18,705 nt of DNA from Gammaproteobacteria bacterium (GTDB lineage: Bacteria; Pseudomonadota; Gammaproteobacteria; Pseudomonadales; Azotimanducaceae), in assembly GCA_018667205.1 (NCBI GenBank), contig JABIVN010000158.1:1-18705 (forward strand), given 5' to 3'. A program made the translations under genes and the position numbers. The first letter of the stretch is position 1. Every line of letters starts with the position of its first letter. Under the pieces are notes generated by a model. The model was given only the letters and a program-made list of their open reading frames with translations, did not search any database and was not told where the DNA came from. Shown here in pieces: positions 8,281 through 16,136 of the stretch.

Positions 8281-8655
8281 CTAAGAACGCGGCTCTCCCC
8301 GTCCCAATCGATCCCAACCACTTTGATGAAACTCGGAACCCTTAACGGATAACGCCTTTTCTACTTTGCGAACGCCATAAGGAAACCAAAGGCTGACGCT
8401 TTCGGCCTGCAACATTTTCTTAAGCTGCTCTTTACTCAAGGAAGGCTCTTCTACTTTTAACAGGAATACCGCCTCTTGAATGCACTTAGACGTATGCAGC
8501 GCCGTCCACTTAAGTTTTTTATATTCCAGTCCATTCCCCTTGTGGGTTACCGCCTCTTGTTGCTGCACCTCTTCAAACGCTTTTTTGGTGGCACGCATTT
8601 CCTTTATGGATTGTTTGAATTGCTCATAACAAGCGAAGTTCTCTAGTGTCTTCAT
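8281..8655 (-). CDS. hypothetical protein, 124 residues
   Basis: I do not recognise this protein. The frame starts at ATG 8655, with GGGGA about nine bases upstream, and its ATG overlaps the TGA of the preceding small frame (ATGA), which suggests translational coupling. The first 75 residues are rich in Lys, Glu and Gln and look mostly helical (EQFKQSIKEMRATKKAFEEV). A second charged helix around SLSKEQLKKML follows, then the aromatic SLWFPYGVRKVEKAL and a basic tail. There is no signal peptide, membrane span or known catalytic motif. Its composition looks like that of a real soluble protein rather than a random frame. It is the second gene of an isolated two-gene reverse-strand unit between the DUF5916 gene and the MBL hydrolase gene. 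Confidence 0.5.
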   Translation of the reverse strand: MKTLENFACYEQFKQSIKEMRATKKAFEEVQQQEAVTHKGNGLEYKKLKWTALHTSKCIQEAVFLLKVEEPSLSKEQLKKMLQAESVSLWFPYGVRKVEKALSVKGSEFHQSGWDRLGRGEPRS

Positions 8656-8939
8656 GCCACTTTTCCCCAGGACAGCTCTGCCCTCGCGTGATCCGGCAGA
8701 AATTTCGCGCGGCTTTTTACGAACGGATTAACACCTGAGCCTTGCATAGCACTTACCGTTCCAATACCAATTACACCGCAGGATAAGTCGGCTACGATCG
8801 CGAGACGTCGTAAACCAAGGTCGGCGCAGGCGCTTGCCTTCCCGATATCGGATTCGCCGGAGTGCCAATCAGCCCTTCGGATTCCTGCTCGACTTGTGCT
8901 TCCTGATGTTGTCTTAATATCCTTCTCCATGGGGTACAT
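8652..8939 (-). CDS. hypothetical protein, 95 residues
   Basis: I do not recognise this protein. ATG 8939 lies three bases after GGGAG; an in-frame ATG at 8930 is an alternative start with a longer spacing. The protein is rich in Ser, Gly, Ala and Arg, with one mildly hydrophobic stretch (RRLAIVADLSCGVIGIGTV, about residues 44-62) that is too short and too polar to be a convincing membrane span. Its composition is less protein-like than that of its partner, so it could be a leader or a chance frame. In favour of it being real are the four-base ATGA overlap with the next gene, the ribosome site and a perfect TATAAT box about 60 bases upstream. Confidence 0.38.
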   Translation of the reverse strand: MYPMEKDIKTTSGSTSRAGIRRADWHSGESDIGKASACADLGLRRLAIVADLSCGVIGIGTVSAMQGSGVNPFVKSRAKFLPDHARAELSWGKVA

Positions 8940-8999
8940 AAACTCCCGTTTATCGGGTTCATGTCTGCCTGTTTCTTGTTTTACCTGACTGCGCGGCTA

Positions 9000-9005
9000 A
9001 TTATA
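9000..9005 (-). promoter_or_regulatory. -10 box (TATAAT) for the small hypothetical gene pair
   Basis: The reverse strand reads TATAAT exactly, about 60 bases before the ATG at 8939 and inside the spacer after the MBL gene. No good -35 lies at 16-18 bases: the nearest match, TTGCCA, is only seven bases upstream, and the correctly spaced hexamer is the poor TTTTCG. There is no extended TGn element. This makes a plausible but incomplete promoter, possibly activator-dependent. Confidence 0.35.
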
Positions 9006-9072
9006 AAGAGCATGGCAACGAACGAAAACGAATATTAGAGGCCTCTGTATCTCTTTAACGACGCTACGGACG

Positions 9073-9756
9073 TCAACCGCCCATCATCGTCTTCCAAGTT
9101 TCCAGGTCATTGATCCGCATATAAGTATTATTTTGTTTTGTATCACCCATCGTGGCATGCGGGACCGCCGAGTAGTTATGGCCCGGCAGCAGAATCGTAT
9201 CATCGGGCAATGAAGCCAACTTCTGAATACTGTGATACATATCCTCAGAGTTTGACCCTGGCAAGTCTACCCGTCCACATCCGTCTATAAAAAGCGTGTC
9301 GCCCGACACCAGCGTCTGTTTGACCCTGAAACATTGAGAACCTGGTGTGTGTCCCGGCGTATGCAAGAACTCGACCTGCACATCACCAACATCCAGTTTA
9401 TCGCCCGAGTCGACTCTAACGATGTCAGTTTCAGTAATACCTGTTACTTTTTTGACACCGTCTGCTTCCAGCTTATGGGCATAGACTTTTACCGGATTCA
9501 GCGCTAACAACTCAGCTACCCCGTCGACCGTATTCTGCCCAAAACTTCCACCACAGTGATCCGGGTGGTAATGGGTCACCAACGCACCAGTGAGTTTATA
9601 GTCACGTTCGTTGATCAGGTCCAACAAGCCTTGAATATCCCAGGCTGGGTCGATCACAACGACTTCACGGGTCGCTCTGGAACCAATCACGTAAGCAAAA
9701 TTCTCCATTGGGCCTACCTGGATTTGTTCGAGTATGAGTTCATCTTGCACTGACAT
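9073..9756 (-). CDS. MBL-fold metallo-hydrolase (glyoxalase II-like)
   Basis: A 227-residue metallo-beta-lactamase-fold hydrolase. The metal motif THYHPDH places ligands at His62, His64, Asp66 and His67; further ligands are His136 (TPGHTPGS), Asp153 (SGDTLF) and His203 (LPGHNY), a complete dinuclear or mononuclear set. The short C-terminus lacks the full glyoxalase II substrate domain, so YcbL-like or persulfide-dioxygenase-like activity is equally possible. ATG 9756 follows a near-perfect AAGGAGGT ribosome site. It lies 65 bases downstream of rnhB, in the position often occupied by dnaE in related genomes, and may be the last gene of the envelope transcript or have its own promoter. Confidence 0.9.
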   Translation of the reverse strand: MSVQDELILEQIQVGPMENFAYVIGSRATREVVVIDPAWDIQGLLDLINERDYKLTGALVTHYHPDHCGGSFGQNTVDGVAELLALNPVKVYAHKLEADGVKKVTGITETDIVRVDSGDKLDVGDVQVEFLHTPGHTPGSQCFRVKQTLVSGDTLFIDGCGRVDLPGSNSEDMYHSIQKLASLPDDTILLPGHNYSAVPHATMGDTKQNNTYMRINDLETWKTMMGG

Positions 9757-9821
9757 ATTACCTCCTTTTTCGACGCGTTTTTACGCGCTTATTTTTCTGA
9801 GTTCACTGATGCGAGCTTATT

Positions 9822-10403
9822 TCACCCTTCGTGCTCAGCGACCGCCCGACACGGCGCAAAAGATCGGCGATGAATCGGTGACAGACCGTGCTGCTTTAGC
9901 GATTCAAGGTGCGCCCTGGTTGGGTAGCCTTTATGCTGAGCAAGCCCATACTCTGGGTAGAGCAGATCAAGGCGCTTCATTTCAGTGTCTCGAGCAACCT
10001 TGGCGATAATCGAAGCAGCTTTAATGGCATCACTTTTTGAATCGCCTTTAATCAGCCATTCTGCCTCACAGGGCAACTCCGGTACACGGTTACCATCGAC
10101 AATCACGAAATCTACAGCAACCTTGAGCCCGGAAACAGCGCGTACCATCGCCAACATACTCGCTTGTAATATATTAATCTCGTCTATCTCGCTGACGTCG
10201 GCACTCGCCACAAAAAACGCCAGCGCCTTCTCCCGGATGACCAGGTCAAGCTCATTACGACGCTTCTCCGATAGCAGCTTGGAATCTCTTAGACCATCAA
10301 GGCGAACAAACGGATCAAGCACCACAGCTGCTGCATAGACAGCGCCTGCTAATGGTCCACGCCCCACTTCATCGACACCTGCGAAATACTCCCTTCTATA
10401 CAT
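9822..10403 (-). CDS. rnhB: ribonuclease HII
   Basis: A 193-residue type 2 RNase H, which cuts the RNA strand of RNA-DNA hybrids and incises at single ribonucleotides in [15 protein letters not shown] sets the first catalytic pair at Asp11-Glu12; Asp103 (IVDGN) and Asp121 (KGDSKSDAI) complete the DEDD set. [12 protein letters not shown] is the conserved family helix. Length is normal. The ATG at 10403 follows directly after the lpxB TGA with no spacer and no clear ribosome site, so translation probably depends on lpxB. The lpxB-rnhB order is the usual one in Gammaproteobacteria. Confidence 0.97.
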   Translation of the reverse strand: MYRREYFAGVDEVGRGPLAGAVYAAAVVLDPFVRLDGLRDSKLLSEKRRNELDLVIREKALAFFVASADVSEIDEINILQASMLAMVRAVSGLKVAVDFVIVDGNRVPELPCEAEWLIKGDSKSDAIKAASIIAKVARDTEMKRLDLLYPEYGLAQHKGYPTRAHLESLKQHGLSPIHRRSFAPCRAVAEHEG

Positions 10404-11570
10404 TCAATGTTCGCACAAACCAAGAACCGCTCTCGCGGCTTCTGCCCCAGGCGCTGCACTTTTCTTCAGTAGCTGATGAATTTCATCAAACGTCGTTACC
10501 ACATCGCTTGCTTCTTTTTCATCCAACAATCTCCTGACCTCACTAGCCATCACGGATGGAACGGCTGCATCTTGTATGAATTCGGGCACAATACTTCTGC
10601 CCGCCAAAATATTGGGCAGCGCAAACCATTGTGTCGTGACAAGTCTGGATACGATAGCATAAGTTATTTTACCAACCCGATAAGACATCACCATCGGTTT
10701 CCGTAGAAGCATAGCCTCAAGGGTCGCCGTTCCAGAGTTAACCAGCACGACATTAGAGACTGTCATGGCCTGCCTTGATTGACCTTCCAGAAGTGTCACT
10801 TTGCCGTTGAGTTCCGGGAATTCTGCGAGCATTAGCTCAAGCTGGTCATAGCGTTTTCGGTTCGCCGCTGGTACTACGAAACGAGTGACTGAGTCTCCGA
10901 GCAGCAACGCTGTTGCCAAAAAATCCCGACCTGAAAGGTCGACTTCCCGGGCGCGGCTTCCGGGTAATATCGCGACAACAACTTCATCCTGTTCAATCCC
11001 TAGCCGCGCTCTTACCGGCGGCTGGTTGATCTTACCTTCGTCAGGCGAAATTTCGTCCGCTTTAGGATGACCAACAAATACCACGGGAATATTGTTAGCT
11101 TCGTAAACAGCCGTTTCAAACGGGTAAAGGGTCATCATCAGATCGACACTACGCGCTATTTTCTTGATTCTACGTTGACGCCAGGCCCAGACGGTTGGCG
11201 ACACATAGTGGACTGTTTTGATACCACGTTTGTGCAACATTCCAGCTAGCAGAAGGTTAAAAAAATTCGAATCAATGCCGACGAAACAATCTGCGTCACT
11301 CGCAACGATTCGGTCGCGTAAGTGAAACAGTAGTCGAATAAGGCTAGGCAAACGGAGTAGCGGGTCGATGAAACCATTAACAGACAGGGTTTCAATATCA
11401 ATTTCTGAAGAGAATCCCTCCTTGATCATTGCAGGACCACCGACCCCAACGAAGGTCACTTCTGGTGAGGCCTTGGTAATTTCCTTTACAAGCGCAGCAC
11501 CTAGATTGTCGCCTGAGGTTTCCCCGGCGACCATTGCAATCGTCAAGGAATGCCCCGGCATCGAGGTCAT
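10404..11570 (-). CDS. lpxB: lipid-A-disaccharide synthase
   Basis: A 388-residue GT19 glycosyltransferase that condenses UDP-2,3-diacylglucosamine with lipid X to form the lipid A disaccharide at the inner face of the inner membrane. AGETSGDNLGA near residue 15 is the signature; ILPGSRAREV is the UDP-sugar region and VNSGTATLEAMLLRKPMV the C-terminal nucleotide-binding segment. Two ATGs (11570 and 11561) are possible; the first follows AGGTGGG at good spacing and is taken. It begins two bases after the fabZ stop. In most Gammaproteobacteria lpxA lies between these two genes; here it does not. Confidence 0.97.
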   Translation of the reverse strand: MTSMPGHSLTIAMVAGETSGDNLGAALVKEITKASPEVTFVGVGGPAMIKEGFSSEIDIETLSVNGFIDPLLRLPSLIRLLFHLRDRIVASDADCFVGIDSNFFNLLLAGMLHKRGIKTVHYVSPTVWAWRQRRIKKIARSVDLMMTLYPFETAVYEANNIPVVFVGHPKADEISPDEGKINQPPVRARLGIEQDEVVVAILPGSRAREVDLSGRDFLATALLLGDSVTRFVVPAANRKRYDQLELMLAEFPELNGKVTLLEGQSRQAMTVSNVVLVNSGTATLEAMLLRKPMVMSYRVGKITYAIVSRLVTTQWFALPNILAGRSIVPEFIQDAAVPSVMASEVRRLLDEKEASDVVTTFDEIHQLLKKSAAPGAEAARAVLGLCEH

Positions 11571-11572
11571 GC

Positions 11573-12010
11573 TCAGCCCACCTGTTGTTCAGCGCAGGTT
11601 AGTAAAGACGAGCATACAAGCTGATCATCGACATAAGCTTTTCCTGATGCTTTCATCCAGTGTTTACGAAGATTAAGGATTTCAACTTCAAGCCTGATCT
11701 GATCTCCCGGAACAACAGATCGCTTAAATTTAGTCTTGTCGGTTCCAGCAAGGTAGTAAATGTAACCGTCATCCAGTGTTCGGTTTCGACTCTTGAACGC
11801 GAGGATACCGGATGCCTGTGCAAGTGCCTCTACAATCATGACCCCTGGGAATACCGGTGCGTTTGGGAAATGGCCAGTGAACTGGGGTTCATTGATCGTC
11901 ACGTTCTTGATGCAGACTATTTTTTTGTTTTCCTCGAACTCAATAACGCGGTCTACCAACAAAAAGGGGTATCGATGAGGTAGGTATTTCTGTATTTCCG
12001 TGACGTCCAT
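11573..12010 (-). CDS. fabZ: 3-hydroxyacyl-[acyl-carrier-protein] dehydratase FabZ
   Basis: A 145-residue hot-dog dehydratase of fatty acid elongation, which competes with lipid A synthesis for 3-hydroxyacyl-[14 protein letters not shown] (11-21) is the family start; the catalytic His47 is in GHFPN and Glu61 in [10 protein letters not shown]. Length and motifs are complete. The ATG at 12010 follows AAGAGA. It lies 22 bases after lpxD, as in the usual gene order, but is followed directly by lpxB instead of lpxA. The FabZ motif (HFPxxPVFPGV) separates it from FabA. Confidence 0.97.
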   Translation of the reverse strand: MDVTEIQKYLPHRYPFLLVDRVIEFEENKKIVCIKNVTINEPQFTGHFPNAPVFPGVMIVEALAQASGILAFKSRNRTLDDGYIYYLAGTDKTKFKRSVVPGDQIRLEVEILNLRKHWMKASGKAYVDDQLVCSSLLTCAEQQVG

Positions 12011-12032
12011 GGTGTTTCTCTTATGATGGATA

Positions 12033-13043
12033 CTACTTACCCGATTCTAGGCGTTTTATACGCTTGAGAATGTTATCCAGCTTTCTAAAACCGACAACAC
12101 TTCGCTTCCATTCATTGCCTTGCATCAAACCAGTTCCCGATGAGTAGCGTCCCTGCTTGAGGATAGACTGACTGACCAGTGTCATCGCAGTAATCTCGAC
12201 GCGATCGACAATCTGTATGTTATCAACGATTCCAACAGCGCCACCAATTAGACAATAGCTGCCTATCCGAGTGCTGCCTGCTATGGCTGTACACCCAGAT
12301 ATAACGGTGTGGTGATCAATTGAAGTACCGTGACCCACCTGTACCTGATTATCCAGCTTACACCCGTTGCCGATTGTGGTGTGGTTCAATGCTCCACGAT
12401 CAATTGTGGTACCAGCCCCTATTTCGACGTTATCACCAATGATCACCGAGAACACCTGTGGAATCTTAAGGTAGTTTCCCGTGTCAGCGTCGAACTCAAA
12501 ACCGAACCCATCAGCCCCAAGGACTGCATTCGCATGAATGATGCAGAGCTCCCCGACCTGAACATCATGATATACGACGACGTTAGGCTTAATACGAGAG
12601 TCTTTCCCGATCTTTGCGCTTTCACCAATGTAGCAGCCTGCACCAATGTGAGTGCCGTCTTCTATCCTCGCACGTGATTTGATCACTGCCCCGGCACCGA
12701 TGACGACACGCCGACCTATAAAAGCGGTATCACTGATGACGGCACTGGGGGCGATACCGGGCATAACGAGTGGCGCGGGGTCAAATAATGCCGCAATACG
12801 CGCCCAAGCCATCCTGGGGTTTGCCGCTAGCAATCTTGGCTTGTGAGTCCGCCCTGCATCTTCAGGCCGCAGGACAACTGCACCCGCCTGACTACCTGCA
12901 AGCAGGTCACAGTACTTTGGACTAAAAAGAAAGGAAAGCTGGTGCCTTGATGCTCCTTCAAGCCCCGCAATACCTGTTATCTCAACATCGGTATTGCCAA
13001 GGCTTTCAAGCTGAAACTGATCTGCTATATCACTCAGTTTCAC
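12033..13043 (-). CDS. lpxD: UDP-3-O-(3-hydroxyacyl)glucosamine N-acyltransferase
   Basis: A 336-residue left-handed beta-helix acyltransferase that adds the N-linked 3-hydroxyacyl chain, the third step of lipid A synthesis. The N-terminal uridine-binding domain covers about 1-100, hexapeptide repeats about 103-295 (for example [20 protein letters not shown]), and a C-terminal basic helix ends [10 protein letters not shown]. The catalytic His is probably His238 in QVGHGT, matching E. coli His239. The start is GTG at 13043, 13 bases after skp, without a clear ribosome site, so coupling to skp is likely. It is not LpxA: it has the LpxD N-terminal domain and the GADGFGF loop. Confidence 0.96.
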   Translation of the reverse strand: MKLSDIADQFQLESLGNTDVEITGIAGLEGASRHQLSFLFSPKYCDLLAGSQAGAVVLRPEDAGRTHKPRLLAANPRMAWARIAALFDPAPLVMPGIAPSAVISDTAFIGRRVVIGAGAVIKSRARIEDGTHIGAGCYIGESAKIGKDSRIKPNVVVYHDVQVGELCIIHANAVLGADGFGFEFDADTGNYLKIPQVFSVIIGDNVEIGAGTTIDRGALNHTTIGNGCKLDNQVQVGHGTSIDHHTVISGCTAIAGSTRIGSYCLIGGAVGIVDNIQIVDRVEITAMTLVSQSILKQGRYSSGTGLMQGNEWKRSVVGFRKLDNILKRIKRLESGK

Positions 13044-13056
13044 CGTGTAACGACTG

Positions 13057-13575
13057 TTACTTTTCCAGGGCGTTCATTTTTTCGGTAATTTTAGCCGTCA
13101 CATCGTAAAGCTCATGACGGTAATGAACACTCTGACGTGGCAACACCAAATCATACTTATCGCTAAGTACCAGCGCTTCAATCGCTTCCTGATATCGCGG
13201 TGTAAGAGACTGGATCAATCGATCAGATTGCTCCAACTTGACTCTCTGCAGTTCTTGGAGCAACTGCGCCATCTGGTTTCGTTTAACCGAGATTTCCTGA
13301 AGAAGGTTCTGGAATTCCTGGTCGCTCATAAGCTCAGTGTCTTTTTTGAGCTTTTCCAGCAGCGTCGTGATTTCCTTGTGCATTTCTTTCAACATTTCAT
13401 CTTGCTCTGAATACTGAGCGTTGATCTGCTGAACACCCTGTTTTCCAATCTCTGACTGCAGAATCGCCCGTTGAGGGTCAGCAACGCCGATTTTAGATTC
13501 GGCTATGGCAGATGAAGAGGCCATCGCGATGAAAGATGCGGCCAGAATAGCCAAAATGCTTTGATTTACTCGCAC
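13057..13575 (-). CDS. skp: periplasmic chaperone Skp/OmpH
   Basis: A 172-residue periplasmic chaperone that holds unfolded outer-membrane proteins on the way to BamA. Residues 1-25 are a signal peptide ending AIA. The mature protein starts SKIGVADPQRA, and residues of about 45-125 form the long charged coiled-coil arms of the trimeric jellyfish fold (EMHKEITTLLEKLKKDTEL and following). The GTG start at 13575 follows GAGGAG at ideal spacing. It lies 202 bases after bamA, a long spacer for this string, with its own candidate promoter, which suggests extra transcription of the chaperone. The order bamA-skp-lpxD is as expected. Confidence 0.94.
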   Translation of the reverse strand: MRVNQSILAILAASFIAMASSSAIAESKIGVADPQRAILQSEIGKQGVQQINAQYSEQDEMLKEMHKEITTLLEKLKKDTELMSDQEFQNLLQEISVKRNQMAQLLQELQRVKLEQSDRLIQSLTPRYQEAIEALVLSDKYDLVLPRQSVHYRHELYDVTAKITEKMNALEK

Positions 13576-13670
13576 AATTTTCTCCTCGGGGGAAATTCAT
13601 TAACTTAGTTGGTCTACGTCGGAACGCACCGGAAGCGGATATTCACACATTCACCCATTCGATTCAATGC

Positions 13671-13699
13671 CTTTTATCCCGTAACCACTCTATTCACAA
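13671..13699 (-). promoter_or_regulatory. candidate sigma-70 promoter for skp
   Basis: On the reverse strand TTGTGA (13699-13694) and TAAAAG (13676-13671) are separated by exactly 17 bases, each matching four of six consensus bases. The -10 is about 95 bases before the skp GTG. The 202-base bamA-skp spacer would allow an independent promoter here. A sigma-E type element would be biologically expected; the nearest likeness is TGAACACTT further upstream, which is not convincing. Confidence 0.3.
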
Positions 13700-13777
13700 A
13701 GAGCATGCACGACGGCTGCCATTAAGTGTTCAGGCACTAGGTGTATTAAGGCAATCTATACCATGGCCTTTGGTTTT

Positions 13778-16126
13778 CTAAAAAGTTTTACCCAGTTCAA
13801 ACTGGAATGACTCTGACTCGTCACCCTCCTTGTCATTGACCGGAAATGCCAGCGCAAAGCTAATGGGGGCAAAGCCCGTAATCCACGTGACAGCGATGCC
13901 TGCGCTATACCGAAGTTCGCCATTATCCAAGCCCAAGCAGTAAACGCTCACGTCCGGGCAGTTTGTATTGAAAACGTTACCCGCATCGAAAAATAGCACT
14001 GACTTCAACTGGCTCTGATCTTCTATAAACGGCAATGGAAACAACACTTCAGCGCTCAATTCGACCAATACATTACCACCAATCGGGTCAGGGTCATTAA
14101 ACCGATCCTGTGGCGACGGTGTCGATCTTGGCCCAAGGGAGTTGCTCTCGTAGCCCCGCACAGATCCCATACCTCCGGCGAAAAAATGCTTATAAAACGG
14201 GAAGTTTTCGGTGCCGCCATAGGCTTCGCCATAACCCAGGTTAGCTCTTAGTCGCAACACAAACGGATTGAATAATGGATAGAAAACCTGACCAGTGTAA
14301 TTCAACCTGTAGTATTCAAGCTCGCTCCCCGGGACCGTCATTTCAAATGACATCGACTGCGATCGACCGCCAGTAGGCAACAATCCGCGATTGAGCGCGG
14401 ACATACTATAAGTCGCTGTCAACGAAACCAGGTCAAACTCATTACCTTCCTCATCCAGAAATTCTGATATTTCCTGCGCAGGGATAACGCCTTCCTTGAT
14501 CTCCGTTCGTTCAATACCAACGGTAAGGCCGATACGCGATATTTCCGAGATAGGGTAACCAAAGCTGACATTTAAACCATAGGAATCTGTAGAAAAGCTC
14601 GCGATGTTCCGTTCTTCATAATCACTCTTCCGGAAAAACGCTGAATAGCCTCGGCTAACACCATCAACCGTGTAGTAAGGGTCAAAGAAAGATACATTAA
14701 GCGACTGTTGGTAGTCACTTCGATTGATGCCAATATTGATACTGTTACCTGTGCCAAATACATTCGATTCCTGGTAGCCCAAACCAAGAATCAATCCCAT
14801 ACGTTGCGCATAGCCTACGGTCGCCGAAATTGAACCGGAGGGTTGTTCCTCGACCGTATAGTTCACGTCAATCTGGTCGTCTGTACCCGGCACTGTCGGT
14901 GTTTCAACGTTCACTTCCTTGAAAAAGCCAAGCCGTTGGAGACGTATTTTTGAGCCTTCAATCATCGCAGTGGACGCCCAACCGCCTTCCATCTGGCGCA
15001 TCTCACGCCTTAGAACGTGGTCCTGAGTCACCGTGTTGCCCTGAAAACTTAACCTTCGAACATAGGCTCTTTTCCCAGCATCGATGAAATATTTGACCGT
15101 GACCGTTTCGCCATCGTCATTAGCGGAGGGTTCACCCGTTGCACTCGCAAAGGTATACCCGGCGTTACCGAGTGCCGATTCAATCCTCTCTTCACTCAAA
15201 GTCATATACTGCCTTGAGAAGGTTTGCCCTTCGCGAGTAAGCAGCAGCGCGCGGATATTCTCTTCCGGAATATCCCGAAGCTCCCCTGCCACCTCTACCG
15301 CCGAAATTTTGAACTGGTCACCCTCAATGACATTAATCGTGATATAGACATCTTCCATATTCGGCGCGATCGAAACCTGCGTCGAGTCGACCCTAAAGGT
15401 CAGGTAACCACGGTCAAGATAATGAGATTCCAATACCTCGATATCACTTTGTAGCTTCTCACGGGAGTACTGGTCGTCTTTTGTATAAAATGACAACCAA
15501 CCGGGAAGTTTCAGTTCAAGCAGCTCTATTAGGGACTCATCATCGAAGACCGTATTGCCAACGATGTTAATGTGGCGAATACCTGAAACATTCCCTTCAT
15601 AAACATCGACTTTAATGGCAACCCGGTTCCGAGGGAGATTCTCGATAGTGGTCTCAATATTTGCATCATATCGACCCTGAGACACATATTGCCTTTCAAG
15701 GTCCGAGGCAATTTGATCTAGCGTGACTTTCTTGAAAATTTGACCTTCCGATAATCCCGAACCCTCAAGGCCTTCAACCAAAGCTTCAGTCTTGATTGCC
15801 TTGTTACCTTCAAACTCTATGGAATCAATGGTCGGTCGTTCCTTAACGACAATAACAAGCACATTGCCATCACGGCCTATCTGAACGTCATCAAAGGTTT
15901 CGGTCTGGAACAGGGAACGTGCGATCGTCCTGATCTCTTCAGCGCCTACATTGTCACCCACACTATAGGGCACTGCACCAAACACTGTCCCTGCAGAGAC
16001 TCTCTGCAGGCCTTCAACACGTATATCCGATACGACGAAACCAAAGGACAAAGTGCAATAAAACAACGTGACTAAAGGGATAAGTGAACGGGCATACTTT
16101 CCCAGGGAATCTTTGAGCTTAACCAC
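13778..16126 (-). CDS. bamA: outer membrane protein assembly factor BamA
   Basis: A 782-residue Omp85 protein, the core of the BAM complex that folds barrels into the outer membrane. The signal peptide ends near residue 30 (LSFGF). Five POTRA domains follow at roughly 31-102, 103-182, 183-272, 273-350 and 351-425, with the repeating I-x-F-x-G-N type starts (IEFEGNKAI, INIVGNTVF, LSFQGNTVT). The barrel runs from about 430 to the end, with the lid motif VRGYESNSLGPR in the loop 6 region and a terminal Phe (FELGKTF). Cys residues in NTNCPDVSVYCLG could form an extracellular-loop disulfide. The start is GTG at 16126, ten bases after the rseP stop, with a weak AGAGA upstream. Confidence 0.97.
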   Translation of the reverse strand: MVKLKDSLGKYARSLIPLVTLFYCTLSFGFVVSDIRVEGLQRVSAGTVFGAVPYSVGDNVGAEEIRTIARSLFQTETFDDVQIGRDGNVLVIVVKERPTIDSIEFEGNKAIKTEALVEGLEGSGLSEGQIFKKVTLDQIASDLERQYVSQGRYDANIETTIENLPRNRVAIKVDVYEGNVSGIRHINIVGNTVFDDESLIELLELKLPGWLSFYTKDDQYSREKLQSDIEVLESHYLDRGYLTFRVDSTQVSIAPNMEDVYITINVIEGDQFKISAVEVAGELRDIPEENIRALLLTREGQTFSRQYMTLSEERIESALGNAGYTFASATGEPSANDDGETVTVKYFIDAGKRAYVRRLSFQGNTVTQDHVLRREMRQMEGGWASTAMIEGSKIRLQRLGFFKEVNVETPTVPGTDDQIDVNYTVEEQPSGSISATVGYAQRMGLILGLGYQESNVFGTGNSINIGINRSDYQQSLNVSFFDPYYTVDGVSRGYSAFFRKSDYEERNIASFSTDSYGLNVSFGYPISEISRIGLTVGIERTEIKEGVIPAQEISEFLDEEGNEFDLVSLTATYSMSALNRGLLPTGGRSQSMSFEMTVPGSELEYYRLNYTGQVFYPLFNPFVLRLRANLGYGEAYGGTENFPFYKHFFAGGMGSVRGYESNSLGPRSTPSPQDRFNDPDPIGGNVLVELSAEVLFPLPFIEDQSQLKSVLFFDAGNVFNTNCPDVSVYCLGLDNGELRYSAGIAVTWITGFAPISFALAFPVNDKEGDESESFQFELGKTF

Positions 16127-16136
16127 AAATATGTCT

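Noticed and set aside
13707..13725. Sigma-E promoter upstream of skp
   Set aside because: Only a loose TGAACACTT likeness with no good -10 at the right spacing; biological expectation alone was not enough.
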